From Diorhabda sublineata (Eukaryota; Arthropoda; Insecta; Coleoptera; Chrysomelidae): 64,000 nt of DNA. Position 1 is the first letter of the stretch, and each line of letters starts with the position of its first letter. The stretch lies in contig NC_079480.1 of assembly GCF_026230105.1 (NCBI RefSeq), positions 27,508,488 through 27,572,487 of the forward strand, in the 5' to 3' direction. The notes under the pieces were generated by a model. It saw nothing but the letters and a program-made list of their open reading frames with translations, ran no database searches and was not told the DNA's origin. Shown piece by piece: positions 11,401-20,802 of this stretch. The translations under genes were made by a program, and so were the position numbers.

Positions 11401-14400
11401 CAACAGATACTACCCTAGACTCAACAACTCAACTGTGGATGGTTGGAGATGAATTTAGTTAATAAGTTTCAGGGAAATGGAAGACACTCTATTTTCTGAT
11501 AGATCCTATAACAGAAATATTTAACTTTAAGCACTTTTCAGTATCGTAAGAAACATGATACAATTCTTTTAAAATACGGATGCCTCTAAAATCACTAGAG
11601 CATATCTTAGTCTGAAATTCTAGCTTTTGGAAAATGTGCATCATTCAGTTTCGACCGGGAATATCGGAGGAAAGATCCTACCTGAGTAAAGACCCATCAA
11701 GTATGATAAACACAAAAATAAGTTTCATTAGTGATGGATTGTCTAGAAACACTTCATGGACTGAGCAAAAAAACGATGTTCTCCTGATTTGAATACGTAG
11801 GAGGATGAGAAAGCGAATTATTTTGTAGAAAAGGAGGCCGGCTAGTACCCTTCTCATAGAACCAGAAAGCAGTTTTGTCTCTCAATGTTATTACTAAAAG
11901 TATAACTAAAGAAATCGTAAACCTTAGCTATGTAATCAATTGGGAATCTACATTCAGTCAGACATTCGATACTGCTGTTCGGAAACCGTTGACATCAAAG
12001 GCCCAATGAATACATCTACCTTCTTCTTTCAAAAAGATGAAACCAGGCATTCGTGCTCTATTCACTGCTGATCAATCTATGGTACTAATATTTTCCAGTT
12101 TCAATCGACATTTTAGAGAGTGCTAGTATATTTAGTTGGTGAAGATCCTTCATCCGTGCTGATCCCAGTATGGAAAACGAGTAAGCTTCTCTGTTGCCTT
12201 TTTTGTCCAAGGTAGCAAGCAGTCAAATGAACTGTACCTCACAGCTCTTGCTTATCAGTTCTATTCATGGGTTCCTTCTTATCATGTTCCCATCTTTTTA
12301 CGATCTGTTACTCTAGAAGCCTGAGCAATGGCCACTGCAGATACACTATTTACATTATTCTCTGAACTCTTTCCTATTCTTAGTTAACACCAGCCTAAAT
12401 TTCTTTATTTTTCAATATGTTACCGGGACAGTGATGCATGCAGCCGCATATAATACTACCTCAAATAATCTTAGAAGTCCAGTACAAAATAAGCAATGTG
12501 ATCTTTTGACTTCTTGCTAATTTGGTGCAAAGTGATCCGCTACCTAAAAGAGCTCCTCCGTGGCAAGCGTTTCACCATAGATGATATCGTGGAGCAAGAA
12601 ATTCAATACTGGCTATCCTCTTGGGCGGTAGACGTCTATGACTAAGGTTTCAGAAGCTTGTAGAAAGTTATACTCCATGTTTAAAGAATTATTTATTTAA
12701 TATGTAACAGTAATGTTAATGTATCAGAATAAGTTTATAATTTCGCTTACTCTACTTTTTTACCGTTATGTAGAAGACAGCCTTTGAATATTCAGGAGTT
12801 ATTTTATTACAATAAATAATATGTTTTCAGATATAACTTTTTACAAGAAAACTTGGAATGTAACGTAAATAGAAAACAAAGGGATGTAGAGACATTTGTA
12901 ATGACCGGAAAGGTTTTAAGTCTAGATCAAGTTTTAGACATATGTAGGTTGATTTTCAAACTCAATAATGTTATTAACGACATATTTGGAATGCAAATAT
13001 TCTTTATTTTATCACGCACCGTTTTGGAAACCTTAACTATTATAAATTTGATGAAAAGTGACTTGAAGTGGTCGGAGTTAGGGGTAGACCTTGCTTATGG
13101 ATTTACGTTCATTGTGAGTATTCGAATAGATATTAATTCATGATGCAGAATATTAGTTTTACTAGTAGTACTTCAATAGAACTGTAAAATCGACACTACT
13201 AATTTGAGTTCGGAAAAAGGCCTTTTACGGTATCCTTGCACTTTACAGTACTCTCAAATTCTCCCAATCCCGTTTGAAATAACTGAACTTTAATTCTAAT
13301 TTTTGAATGTTAACAGAAATGGTGCAACTACCAGTTAGCAGAAAAATTTATTGTAGGAATTACTGGATGTACTTCTTTATTTTCAATAATGCTGGAAGAT
13401 GTGTGGTTTTGGTTCAACACTTGCACAAAACTTTTACCCCTGGTATCATTCTTGCTATTTTTTATACTTTTCTGAATGCCCCGCCAACAGTGTGTATTCC
13501 AGCTCTTCGACCTACGCATTTTCCCTGTCTGTAGCCTACCGAAAGTGCTTTTAGTGGAATTTTTTTTCGCAAATTTTCTAATCAAATTCAAATATTCATA
13601 TATTCATATATCCAAAAACCCCTCGCACATGTGTTTTTGTGTGATTAATACAAATCACTAACTGATAACCAGTATCTACTACATCGTCTACTTCTAAATT
13701 ATTAATGTCTTTCCTTCGACAACTACCGGCAATGCGAATTAATGTGATAACCTTGACCAGTAAATAGTCTCTTTCTGGGGTGTCCCTCATAAACTTCTTC
13801 CTTTTTTAGCATCTTCAATTGGTTTGGATGGTAACTAAGAATAACGGGAAATGTTGACATTCTCATTAACCATAATCATTGATTTGACCATCGAGTATTT
13901 AGACCAAAATGAAGAGCTATTTGATGTTTTTGAATGAAAATTCAAAGTTTGAGAAGAATGCTTCTGAAAAACAACTGTTCTTACCACATTTACAAAATAA
14001 GCTAACATCACATTTTCATCAGCACTTTATCTTGTATTTCTCACGCCGGTCGCAAAATAGCGCATATTATTTTTCGTACCTTTTCGAAGGCTTAATTGGA
14101 ATAATTTGCCCTACTGCTTCCGCGGTTTTTTCAGCAATTTTATTTGAATTATCAGCTATTAATTCGGAAAATATTTTTTGTAGTTTCAAAAATTCAATAA
14201 GTCCGCCTTTGTTTACAATGTTACATTAGTGACTAATTTCTATTTTTTCAAATAAGAAGACAATAATTAAGAGAGCTATTTTGCAATAAAATTGTCAAAT
14301 ATTACCTTCCATATTTCAATATAATTTATTTCGATATTATCACGGTACTAGATTAGATATTTTTGACTCGGCTTCTTCATTGCCTCGGTCATAAACATCT

Positions 14401-14928
14401 ATCTCGTATCGTAATAAATCACTTCCCAGACTTATACTTATTGGAATTGATGGTTTGATGAAAAAACTGATTCCAATAATAAGAATACAAATTTAAACTG
14501 TACAGTGTTTCTTCCAAATTATGTATACATTGACATAAGGAACAATTTCTATTTTACAAGAATATTTCTTGTTTCATTATGCTCTATAACTAAGAAAATA
14601 TCTCAATTCCTCAACTTTATAGTGAACATTCAAAATTTGTTACTGTCTTTTTCAGATATCAACAATATTGATTGTAAAATCATGCGACAATGTAGTGAAC
14701 AGCGCCATGGATATTTTATTAACCTGTTACACTAACCAAGAATCGTTAACAGGAACAGTAATGGAAAAGAAATTACTACGATTTGCTAAAATCAACAAAC
14801 ATCTTATTCCACGGTATAGTGCCGGTGGATTTGCCGACATTAACCAGAAACTTTTATCTGCATTATTTTCTGCTACTTTGACTTATTTGATAGTTATTAT
14901 TCAGTTCGACCTATCGTCAAAGACTTAA
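8430..14928 (+). CDS. Gustatory receptor (insect 7TM Gr family), three exons
   Basis: The coding sequence is join(8430..9013, 12831..13113, 14656..14928): 379 codons plus stop, the usual Gr length. Splice sites are strong (AG/GTGAGT, TTTTCAG/AT, ATT/GTGAGT, TTTTTCAG/AT) and the phases fit: phase 2 after residue 195, phase 0 after residue 289. Hydrophobic segments fall at about residues 42-62, 72-93, 133-154, 163-188, 245-268, 281-297 and 355-373. The protein ends with TYLIVIIQF (365-373), the TYxxxxxQF signature of TM7. Exon 3 carries the usual pre-TM7 region with an INKHLIPRYSAGGFADIN loop. Grs are ligand-gated channels in taste neurons, topologically inverted relative to GPCRs. The first ATG fits because TM1 follows about 40 residues later. 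Which tastant it detects cannot be inferred. No stop or frameshift was found, so it looks functional despite transposon debris in both introns (3817 and 1542 bp). Confidence 0.9.
9674..9699 (+). repeat. Core of the dispersed GACGCGCG/TTCGATAAC repeat, copy 2
   Basis: Holds TATCTTCAGTCTCTGAAGA followed by CGATA, the same string found inverted at about 17262-17290. Immediately right of it begins coding-like sequence of the Cys-rich family (9700 onward). It lies in intron 1 of the Gr gene. Confidence 0.5.
9700..9990 (+). pseudogene. Broken copy of the unnamed Cys-rich gene family (paralogue of 53848-55262)
   Basis: The translation runs from SCCNNLDSFCYVCGESTF through RHKDKSW, then ICCMTC, then GWAKQ and FGIPIIWTER. 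After a frameshift it continues KDHVGDCYFC. Each block has a counterpart in the intact gene at 53848: DADAFCFICGQFI, RNQDKPW, VACSYC, GWYRG, FAIPRIWREP and KDHITDCYFC. Only the N-terminal 90 or so residues are left. The block equivalent to the junction of exons 1 and 2 of the intact gene is continuous here (LLLGWAK), so this copy has no intron at that point. It sits in intron 1 of the Gr gene, in the same orientation. It has no promoter or end that I can see and is not expected to be functional. Confidence 0.75.
11280..11298 (+). repeat. Short (AACCT)n telomere-type repeat
   Basis: Nearly four units of AACCT, the complement of the insect telomeric TTAGG. It follows directly on an AT-rich tail (CCATAAAT). 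A similar run lies at 46437-46453, at the 3' side of a retrotransposon piece. Confidence 0.7.
12527..12690 (+). mobile_element. Mariner-like transposase C-terminal fragment
   Basis: One frame reads YLKELLRGKRFTIDDIVEQE, then IQYWLSSWAVDVYD, a stop, and GFRSL. Mariner-type transposases end with (L/F)K..L.GkrF...eev...v..wl.....fy..Gi..L. The catalytic domain is missing and two stops interrupt the piece. It lies in intron 1 of the Gr gene, 140 bp before exon 2. Confidence 0.6.
13590..14225 (-). pseudogene. Tyrosine-recombinase (Crypton-like) transposon remnant
   Basis: Read on the minus strand from about 14225, an N-terminal helical part (FSELIADNSNKIAEKTAEAV, then PSKRYEK) is followed after a frameshift by DENVMLAYF. 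Further on comes ENVNISRYS. After more decay, 13790-13600 gives RDYLLVKVITLIRIAGSCRRKD and INNLEVDDVVDTG, then NHTKTH. The order (SAM-like core-binding domain with a K-R-Y...F..W motif, then a helix with G(A/S)CRR.(D/E)I..L...D(V/I)) is that of tyrosine recombinases. The first Arg of that block is the family's catalytic Arg I. The later H-x-x-R and Tyr motifs are lost. Such genes occur in Crypton elements, which move through circular intermediates. The piece lies antisense in intron 2 of the Gr gene. Confidence 0.65.
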
Positions 14929-16680
14929 TTTGAACTTGTAATGAGTTTTCTACCCTTCAGGTCAAATATATCTTAACTCACTCGTTTTTTATTTAACCTA
15001 ATCATTTTGGTACGAATAAGACAAATATTAGATCAAAATTTACTTAATTCTACAAAGGTATTCGTATAGTTCACCAAGTTTTGATGAGATTTTATTAAAC
15101 AATGACTATTTAGATGGTTCATCCTCTTCCTACGAGTATATCTTCGCTTCTCAAAGATAGAGCCAGTAGCCAGGAGAATGGAATTTTTTTTTCAAATAAC
15201 TTCATCATTCATATTACCAAATAACATATAGTTTGGTTAGATACACTAGAAAAAATATAAAACAGAACTGAGTCGTTCCTTAGGCAACGTGGGATACTTG
15301 GCAGATATGATATTGTTCCAAAATTTTATCATGAAGAATAAGGTCAACGTTCAAATATCTCAGGGATATTACCTGATACTTCGTAGCTTCCAATAAAAGT
15401 GATTCACAACGCAAAATAAACATTCTTGTACAGAAACACCAGAGCTAATTTGAAGCATTTCCATTTTTTTTCACCCTTCAATCTAGAATAATTTTTGGCT
15501 TTTCTAACTCTTTTTATGTAATTGATTCAAATAACAACCCTTTCTAATTTGCAATAATGTCCTCTAATTTGTTTTTTTGCTCAACTATTCTAAAGAGACT
15601 TTTTTTGTGAAATGCGTTAAGTCGCGACATGACATTTGAACTAAAGATTGGATTCGGCTATTTTCATTTAGTGTAGGTCCAGGATCTCTAAAGTAGATGT
15701 AGCGTAGTTACAGATAAAAATAGTTCAGACAAGTGTTTTTCAAGAAAAAGTTGTGACTGGATTTTGAATGTTTAAAGGTTTTCTGGTCTTATTATTTGTT
15801 TGCTCTATAACTTCATGAATTTTTCAACCAGTACATGTCATACTTTTCTTGTTTAACCCTTTGAAGGGCGTACATAAGTCAGTTTACACATAAGTCAGTT
15901 TACACATAAGTACTGGCTTGGCGTATTTTGTACTTCGCATATTATTATTAGTAAAAAACCCTGATATGAGAAAGGAAATAGCTAATTAAAAAAATTAAAT
16001 TTAAGAAGAAACTAAACTTGAATTTCTAAATATAATAACATCTTTCATCGTACTGCTCCTCTTTTGGATGTTCAACGCAAATGAAACAAATGTGTGTTGT
16101 TTGTACGCCATTTGCTTGCAACCCTGCACTAAATGGTTGTGGTTCTTTTTTTATCCCTATCTCACAAGATTCCCCTTCCTCAGAGTTGAACTGTAGCCTT
16201 TTCCCTCTCTACTCCATCGGTAGGTTTATACCTAACAAATTGAGGCATTCTAAGTTCCTAAGAGTTAAATTGTGACAGTTACCCTTTCTTCCACAAATTG
16301 ATATGTTAGCTGTCTTAAGACTATTGAGGTTATTCTAAATAACTATTTTTCTTTTCTCTAATATACATCTTTGCCCCTAATTATCCTTAGAAATTGTCAA
16401 ATAACTATTTTCATATTCTTTTATTTGGGATGCTCTTGAGATTATTTTCGCTTTAGGTTATTGAAAATCTTCAAAATAAAATTGGATTTTATTGATCTTG
16501 TCTTGAGTGAAACTAGGAGAGGTACATGATATTTTCTATCATAAACGTAATAAATTAGTAATAATGCATTGTTTAAATTGAGATTTGTTGATTAAGTTGA
16601 AACGTATGGAAACGAAAACCAATCCTCTTTCAATCTATCACGTTAATTTGATTCTTAAATATTAACTGTGATATATCCTG
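14929..16680. other. Intergenic stretch with a 16-bp duplicated motif
   Basis: No gene recognised. At about 15871-15911 the string ACATAAGTCAGTTTAC occurs twice in direct repeat. A short minus-strand open stretch (16275-16050) holds one CFIC pair but matches nothing I know. Confidence 0.4.
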
Positions 16681-17058
16681 ATGAATATATTTCTTGCAAT
16701 TGCCATGAAACCACTTATCAACGGAAAAGCTCTGAATCTAACGGAATATTCTAGTCATTACATATTAACCGTACGAGAGTTACATCTTTTGATGTTAAAA
16801 CTTGACAACGTTTCTCGCCTAGAATGGAGCTCGCAATTAGCCTATTCTTTTGTACCAGTTGTAATATCCACATCTGAATTAATCATTTCATATGATGACG
16901 GTTTGAATGAACTAACAGTAATACAGAGCAACGGATTATTCACGCCTCGATTAAGTGGAATGAGAATTTACAAGAGAGTAAGATGTTTGAAATTGCAAAT
17001 CCAAATAATTATACAGTTTTGGGAAGGCACTGGAGAAAATATTCCACATTTAGCATAA
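16681..17058 (+). pseudogene. Possible degenerate gustatory-receptor fragment
   Basis: A 125-residue ORF about 1.75 kb downstream of the Gr stop. Two blocks line up with the intact Gr: LHLLMLKLDNVSR with CRLIFKLNNVIND (before TM5), and LEWSSQLAYSFVPVVIST with LKWSELGVDLAYGFTFIIST (start of TM6). The segment corresponding to TM5 between them is missing, and the block spans the exon 2/exon 3 boundary without an intron. TM7 and its TYxxxxxQF signature are absent. This could be a decayed tandem duplicate of the Gr gene or a chance resemblance, because hydrophobic stretches align easily. Confidence 0.3.
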
Positions 17059-17234
17059 TCTTAATATTTTGATGACAAATTTACGAGATGAGGTTTGACA
17101 ATTCCAAGCATTCACTACTTTATTCACCTGACTAACACATTTTATTATTTATGTTCTGAAATAACTTGTTCATTGGAATGTCAATTTCTTCTGGTATAAG
17201 TATTATGGTGAGTGTTTAGATTACCTCTGCACCC

Positions 17235-17300
17235 ACGATCACTCTCACGTTTCGACACCCAAATTATCGTCTTCAGAGACTAAAGGTAAACAGAGACTAT
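17235..17300 (+). repeat. Dispersed GACGCGCG/TTCGATAAC repeat, copy 3
   Basis: Holds ACTCTCACGTTTCGACACCC, then AAATTATCGTCTTCAGAGAC and TAAAGGTAAAC. This is the reverse-oriented, mutated form of the same core as at 9674 and 50588. Confidence 0.6.
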
Positions 17301-18551
17301 ATAACTGTGAATATTGGTATAACGGGGGCAGTGAATGAAGTTCTGTATAAATATCCTCAATGGTTCTAGAAAATTTCAGCGTAAGAATGTTCTTTGACAA
17401 TCTAACTTATGGTGAAATACGCTAGAAAGTATTGACCAATTAAACAATGGAAGTAGATAACTTAAGAAACGAAAGTTAACACTAACTAGAAGGTATTTTC
17501 AAGCCAATGAATGATACGTACACTTTAACCGTTTTTGGCCATGACCAATCAAGCGACATGAAAATCGATCATTTGATTCCTAGGGCGCGTTTATTTTTTG
17601 TTTTTTGGGATAACCGCATTGTTAGCCTGAAGTCTACAACAACTCAAATATTACTCGAAAATTGATGTCATATAAAATCACTTTTCAAATTTGCCATAAT
17701 TTAAAGACACCCTTGATTGTGACAATGCTTTCAGTGCCCACATTTTTTGACTTGTATTGAATATATTCGCTCATATTCTATGCTGAACTGAGGATTGAAC
17801 TAAATTGAACTGAATAAAATCGCCTTTTTGCATATATAATAAATTAATGGCGCCCTTTATGTACGACTGTCATTATCTCAACGTTGAATCCATTACTTGA
17901 AGATTTCTCATTTTCTTCTCATGTCTGCTAGTTTATGGAATTTTAGGTGTGGAAACCTCTCTCCCTTAGAATATTTTTTGTTCAATTTCAGAAGTCTCGT
18001 GCTACATTGAATGATTAATACAGATGTCGCTAAAAATTCGCTAATCAAAAGTGACTTCTGGCATGGTATATGAATTGTGTCAAACAAGAGACAGTTTACT
18101 TGTCTCTATCTTCACACATCAACAATCTTTTCAGTAACCCAATGCCTATCATAACAAACCGGTAGTTTAATTTTAGTATATTTAAGACATCAGCTAGACT
18201 CAGTCTCAGAGTACCGAATGCAATTCATCTAATTCAACTTTGGTTATAAAATACAAAGAACTGAGGGAAAAAATTTTAAAAACACGATTTATAAATACGA
18301 GTACATCTATTTTTATTTTTAGTTGTTAATTCGTTTTGATTTCCTTGGCGTTTTGATCTATTTCGGTCTTTATCAAAATATCCGAAATAGAAGGTAGAAA
18401 CTTCAAAATTTTAATCTATTTAAAAATCAAAATAAAAACTTCTTCGTCAACAAAAACATATCAAAAAGGTATACAAAGTAAGAAATTTGGGAAATTTATC
18501 TGTTTGTCTAACTATATATTATATTTTTTAAACTTATTATATTATATTATA
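17301..18551. other. Intergenic stretch, nothing recognised
   Basis: AT-rich sequence without recognisable coding or repeat structure, apart from a short TTATA-rich run at 18522-18552 next to the inverted-repeat element. Confidence 0.4.
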
Positions 18552-18800
18552 TAGACATCAGTTTCAATGAAAGAACTTTAACTGTGATAAAAATTAGTTT
18601 TATCGTATGTTTATTCTGTTTTGTTGAGTCGACCTTAGTATCTGCGTTGATTTGTGTTTAAATACAAATTTTTTTATATAGATTAGCGAACGATAATATC
18701 TTATAAGCCAGTTGTATGTATGGTCAGTGTCATCCAAATAAACTTTTCATGTTTTTGACCCTTTACTAAACTCTTCATTTACAAGGAATAGAAACTTTTT
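18552..18800 (+). repeat. Left terminal inverted repeat of the 18552-20802 element
   Basis: Pairs with 20551-20802 on the opposite strand along its whole length. Confidence 0.85.
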
Positions 18801-18992
18801 CGAAATCAACTGATTTATTGAACAACATATAACTGCAGATGTACTACAAATTTTGCCAACTTTTAAATGCGCCTTTGTATATTTTTATATCTAGTACGTA
18901 TTAGCTGATGTGAATCCACAAGGTTCAATTACTATCATTATTATTATGCGAAAAATTTATGCACTACTCAGCTTGGAGCAGGTATTATTTAC

Positions 18993-19735
18993 CTATTCCG
19001 GATACAAAGTATCAAAAGGATTAGGCTTGGTTTGCATAATAAACTCAGACAACACACTACAAGCAGATTTCACATGTTGAATAGTCTCTAATATTTGTTG
19101 GCACTTCCTGCATTTGTCAGAATCAGTGTTCAGATCCTTGATAACATTTTTCTTGTAGTTATTCGTTTTAATAACTTCATCTTGGATAGCCATCATGAAG
19201 CCTTCGATCTCTGGGAAGAGATTGCCGCTAGTAAGTCGTCTGTTTGAAGCTTCTTTGTCAACATGCGGCTGGTTGAGGTCTTGATATCTACCGTGTAGTG
19301 CCTTGCGTGACCACTGTTCCAACTTCTCGGTGTTCGATACTATATTCAAGTCAGATTCTGGTGAGGTTGAGGGGTGAGTAATCCTTATTCGCTTTGAATA
19401 TAATCCAGTGTAGGGTTGATATTTCTGATTTCCTCTGAAACAATTCACGTAGTATCATTACCTGTCGAGAGTTCAGGTTAAGGAGGTCAATCAAGCCCCT
19501 CCTACCCTCTTTTGAGGTAGAGTTGTTCTAATAGTGGATGACTTCAGGTGGTTGTTGTTGTCCTTCGTCATCATTGTTCGTGTTAACCTCTGAATACCCT
19601 CTAGCTCAGTTTTCATCCATTTCAAGATTCCAAAAGAGTACGTTAAAACAGGTGTGGCATAGGTGTTGATTGCCTGGACTAAGTTGTCTGCATTTAATTC
19701 GGATTTCATAAGTGACTTCACTCTTTTGGTGTATT
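18993..19735 (-). mobile_element. Non-LTR retrotransposon, reverse-transcriptase C-terminal part
   Basis: The minus strand near 19721-19491 reads ADNLVQAINTYATPVLTYSF, then GILKWMKTELEGIQR and LTRTMMTK, then HLKSSTIRTTLP. This is the thumb/linker region after the reverse-transcriptase palm of R2/CR1-like non-LTR elements (INTYA.PVLTYSFG..KW...EL..l.R..R...TK...HHPKS...R..LPR..GG.G). After a frameshift, 19448-18993 continues with a CRKC...H pattern (KCRKCQQILETIQHVKSAC), a C-terminal zinc-knuckle-like motif. At least one frameshift separates the halves and the catalytic palm is absent. The piece is confined within the arms of the inverted-repeat element. Confidence 0.7.
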
Positions 19736-20233
19736 GATCCTAGACTTAAGCTTTTGCCTGCTTATTATTATTATCATTATTGGTTAGTTGAGAAATTCGC
19801 CTGGTAGTATACATAACTTAACATAATTTGTTAGAAGTATTTTTTCTGTGTTTTCTGCATTTTCTGGTAATCAATTTTTGGTACTCCTAAAAGATATACC
19901 TCTGATAACAGAAAGATATATGTGGTTCATTCTTAATGGTGATTCTATATATTTGGCAGTGATATGACGGAAGTTTTAAAATAACGTTTTTCAAAGACTT
20001 TCACGACGCAATACTCAAGATTTTTGTATATAGAAGATTCAAAATATAAATTCACACACAATTCCCACGTCTTCTACCTAATAAGCAAAAACAATGTTCA
20101 AGATCGATCCACCTACCGCTATGTGTCGGAAATAATTCAAAGCCTCCATGACCATATGTTGGAATCCAATGCGAAGAAACTCACTATGACTAAGATAGAG
20201 AGTAACTAATTCGATCAACGAGTCGTCTGGTAC

Positions 20234-20428
20234 ATGGTAGAGATGATTTTTCAAGCTACCAGTATCCACATATCAATTTGCACCTATATACCACCTCATA
20301 ATGAAGACATTTATTTGCTTAAGACAAGAAAGTGTAAGTATGGGTCGAGTTGCCGATTCAAACATCCAGTCGCGACTATACCTAAGTTCCAGGTAAAACT
20401 TCTTTCTAAGGAAAAAGTAATGTTGTGA
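20234..20428 (+). other. Short ORF with a CCCH-like zinc-finger motif
   Basis: The 64-residue frame contains YLLKTRKCKYGSSCRFKHP. It has the C-x5-C-x3-H spacing and flanking residues of CCCH zinc fingers (C-x8-C-x5-C-x3-H, often ending in HP). The position of the first Cys, eight residues before KC-K-Y-G, is Asp here, so the finger would not bind zinc normally. CCCH fingers usually bind RNA. No further finger and no clear exon borders were seen. It could be a captured host-gene fragment inside the inverted-repeat element, or a chance ORF. Confidence 0.25.
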
Positions 20429-20500
20429 ACTCTTCAACTGATATAGACCGTGAAGCCTGTCTCGTTGTATCATGTTAATAGAATCTAAAGTTTGGCTGAT

Positions 20501-20528
20501 GCGCCGGGTACAAATCCCGGCAGGACCA
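20501..20528 (+). other. tRNA T-arm-like sequence next to the right inverted repeat
   Basis: CCGGG-TACAAAT-CCCGG (20504-20520) is a perfect 5-bp stem with a 7-nt loop, followed by CAGGACCA, the layout of the 3' third of a tRNA. No matching D-arm, anticodon arm or 5' acceptor strand lies upstream. It is therefore not a tRNA gene, but could be the remnant of a tRNA-derived SINE or an element's tail. Confidence 0.4.
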
Positions 20529-20550
20529 TTTACATTATGTTTTATATATA

Positions 20551-20802
20551 AAAGTTTCTATTCCTTCTAAATGAAGAGTTTAGTAAACGGTCAAAAACAC
20601 GAAAAGTTTATTTGGATGACACTGACCATACATACAACTGGCTTATAAGATATTGTCGTTCGCTAATCTATATAAAAAAATTTGTATTTAAACACAAATC
20701 AACGCAGATACTAAGGTCGACTCAACAAAACAGAATAAACATACGATAAAACTAATTTTTATCACAGTTAAAGTTCTTTCATTGAAACTGATTCAATGTC
20801 TA
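20551..20802 (-). repeat. Right terminal inverted repeat of the 18552-20802 element
   Basis: Reverse complement of 18552-18800. It carries a 4-base insertion near its outer tip (TTCA between CTGA and ATGTC) relative to the left arm. Confidence 0.85.

Larger units (their letters stand above)
18552..20802. mobile_element. 2.25-kb element with ~250-bp terminal inverted repeats
   Basis: The left arm (18552-18800) and right arm (20551-20802) are near-perfect reverse complements. Shared strings in sequence order include TAGACAT at the outer tip, CAGTTTCAATGAAAGAACTT, TTGAGTCGACCTTAGTATCT, GGTCAGTGTCATCCAAATAA, and GAATAGAAAC at the inner end. Only a handful of mismatches and one 4-bp indel were seen over about 250 bp, so the arms are young relative to the debris around them. 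TA lies at both outer tips, consistent with a TA target duplication or with TA-starting termini. No transposase gene lies inside. The interior carries a minus-strand reverse-transcriptase piece, a short ORF with a zinc-finger-like motif, and a tRNA-arm-like string. It fits a non-autonomous foldback or long-TIR DNA element that was later invaded or has captured sequence. Confidence 0.85.

Noticed and set aside
13307..13591. Overlapping ORFs on both strands between Gr exons 2 and 3, considered as an extra exon
   Set aside because: Joining exon 2 directly to exon 3 keeps the phase and gives a complete Gr with seven membrane segments. Adding this piece would break it.
13909..14229. 106-codon forward ORF in Gr intron 2
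   Set aside because: It is the antisense shadow of the tyrosine-recombinase remnant, whose minus-strand translation shows the recognisable motifs.
20501..20528. tRNA gene
   Set aside because: Only the T-arm and 3' acceptor-like part exist. No D-arm, anticodon arm or 5' acceptor strand precedes them.
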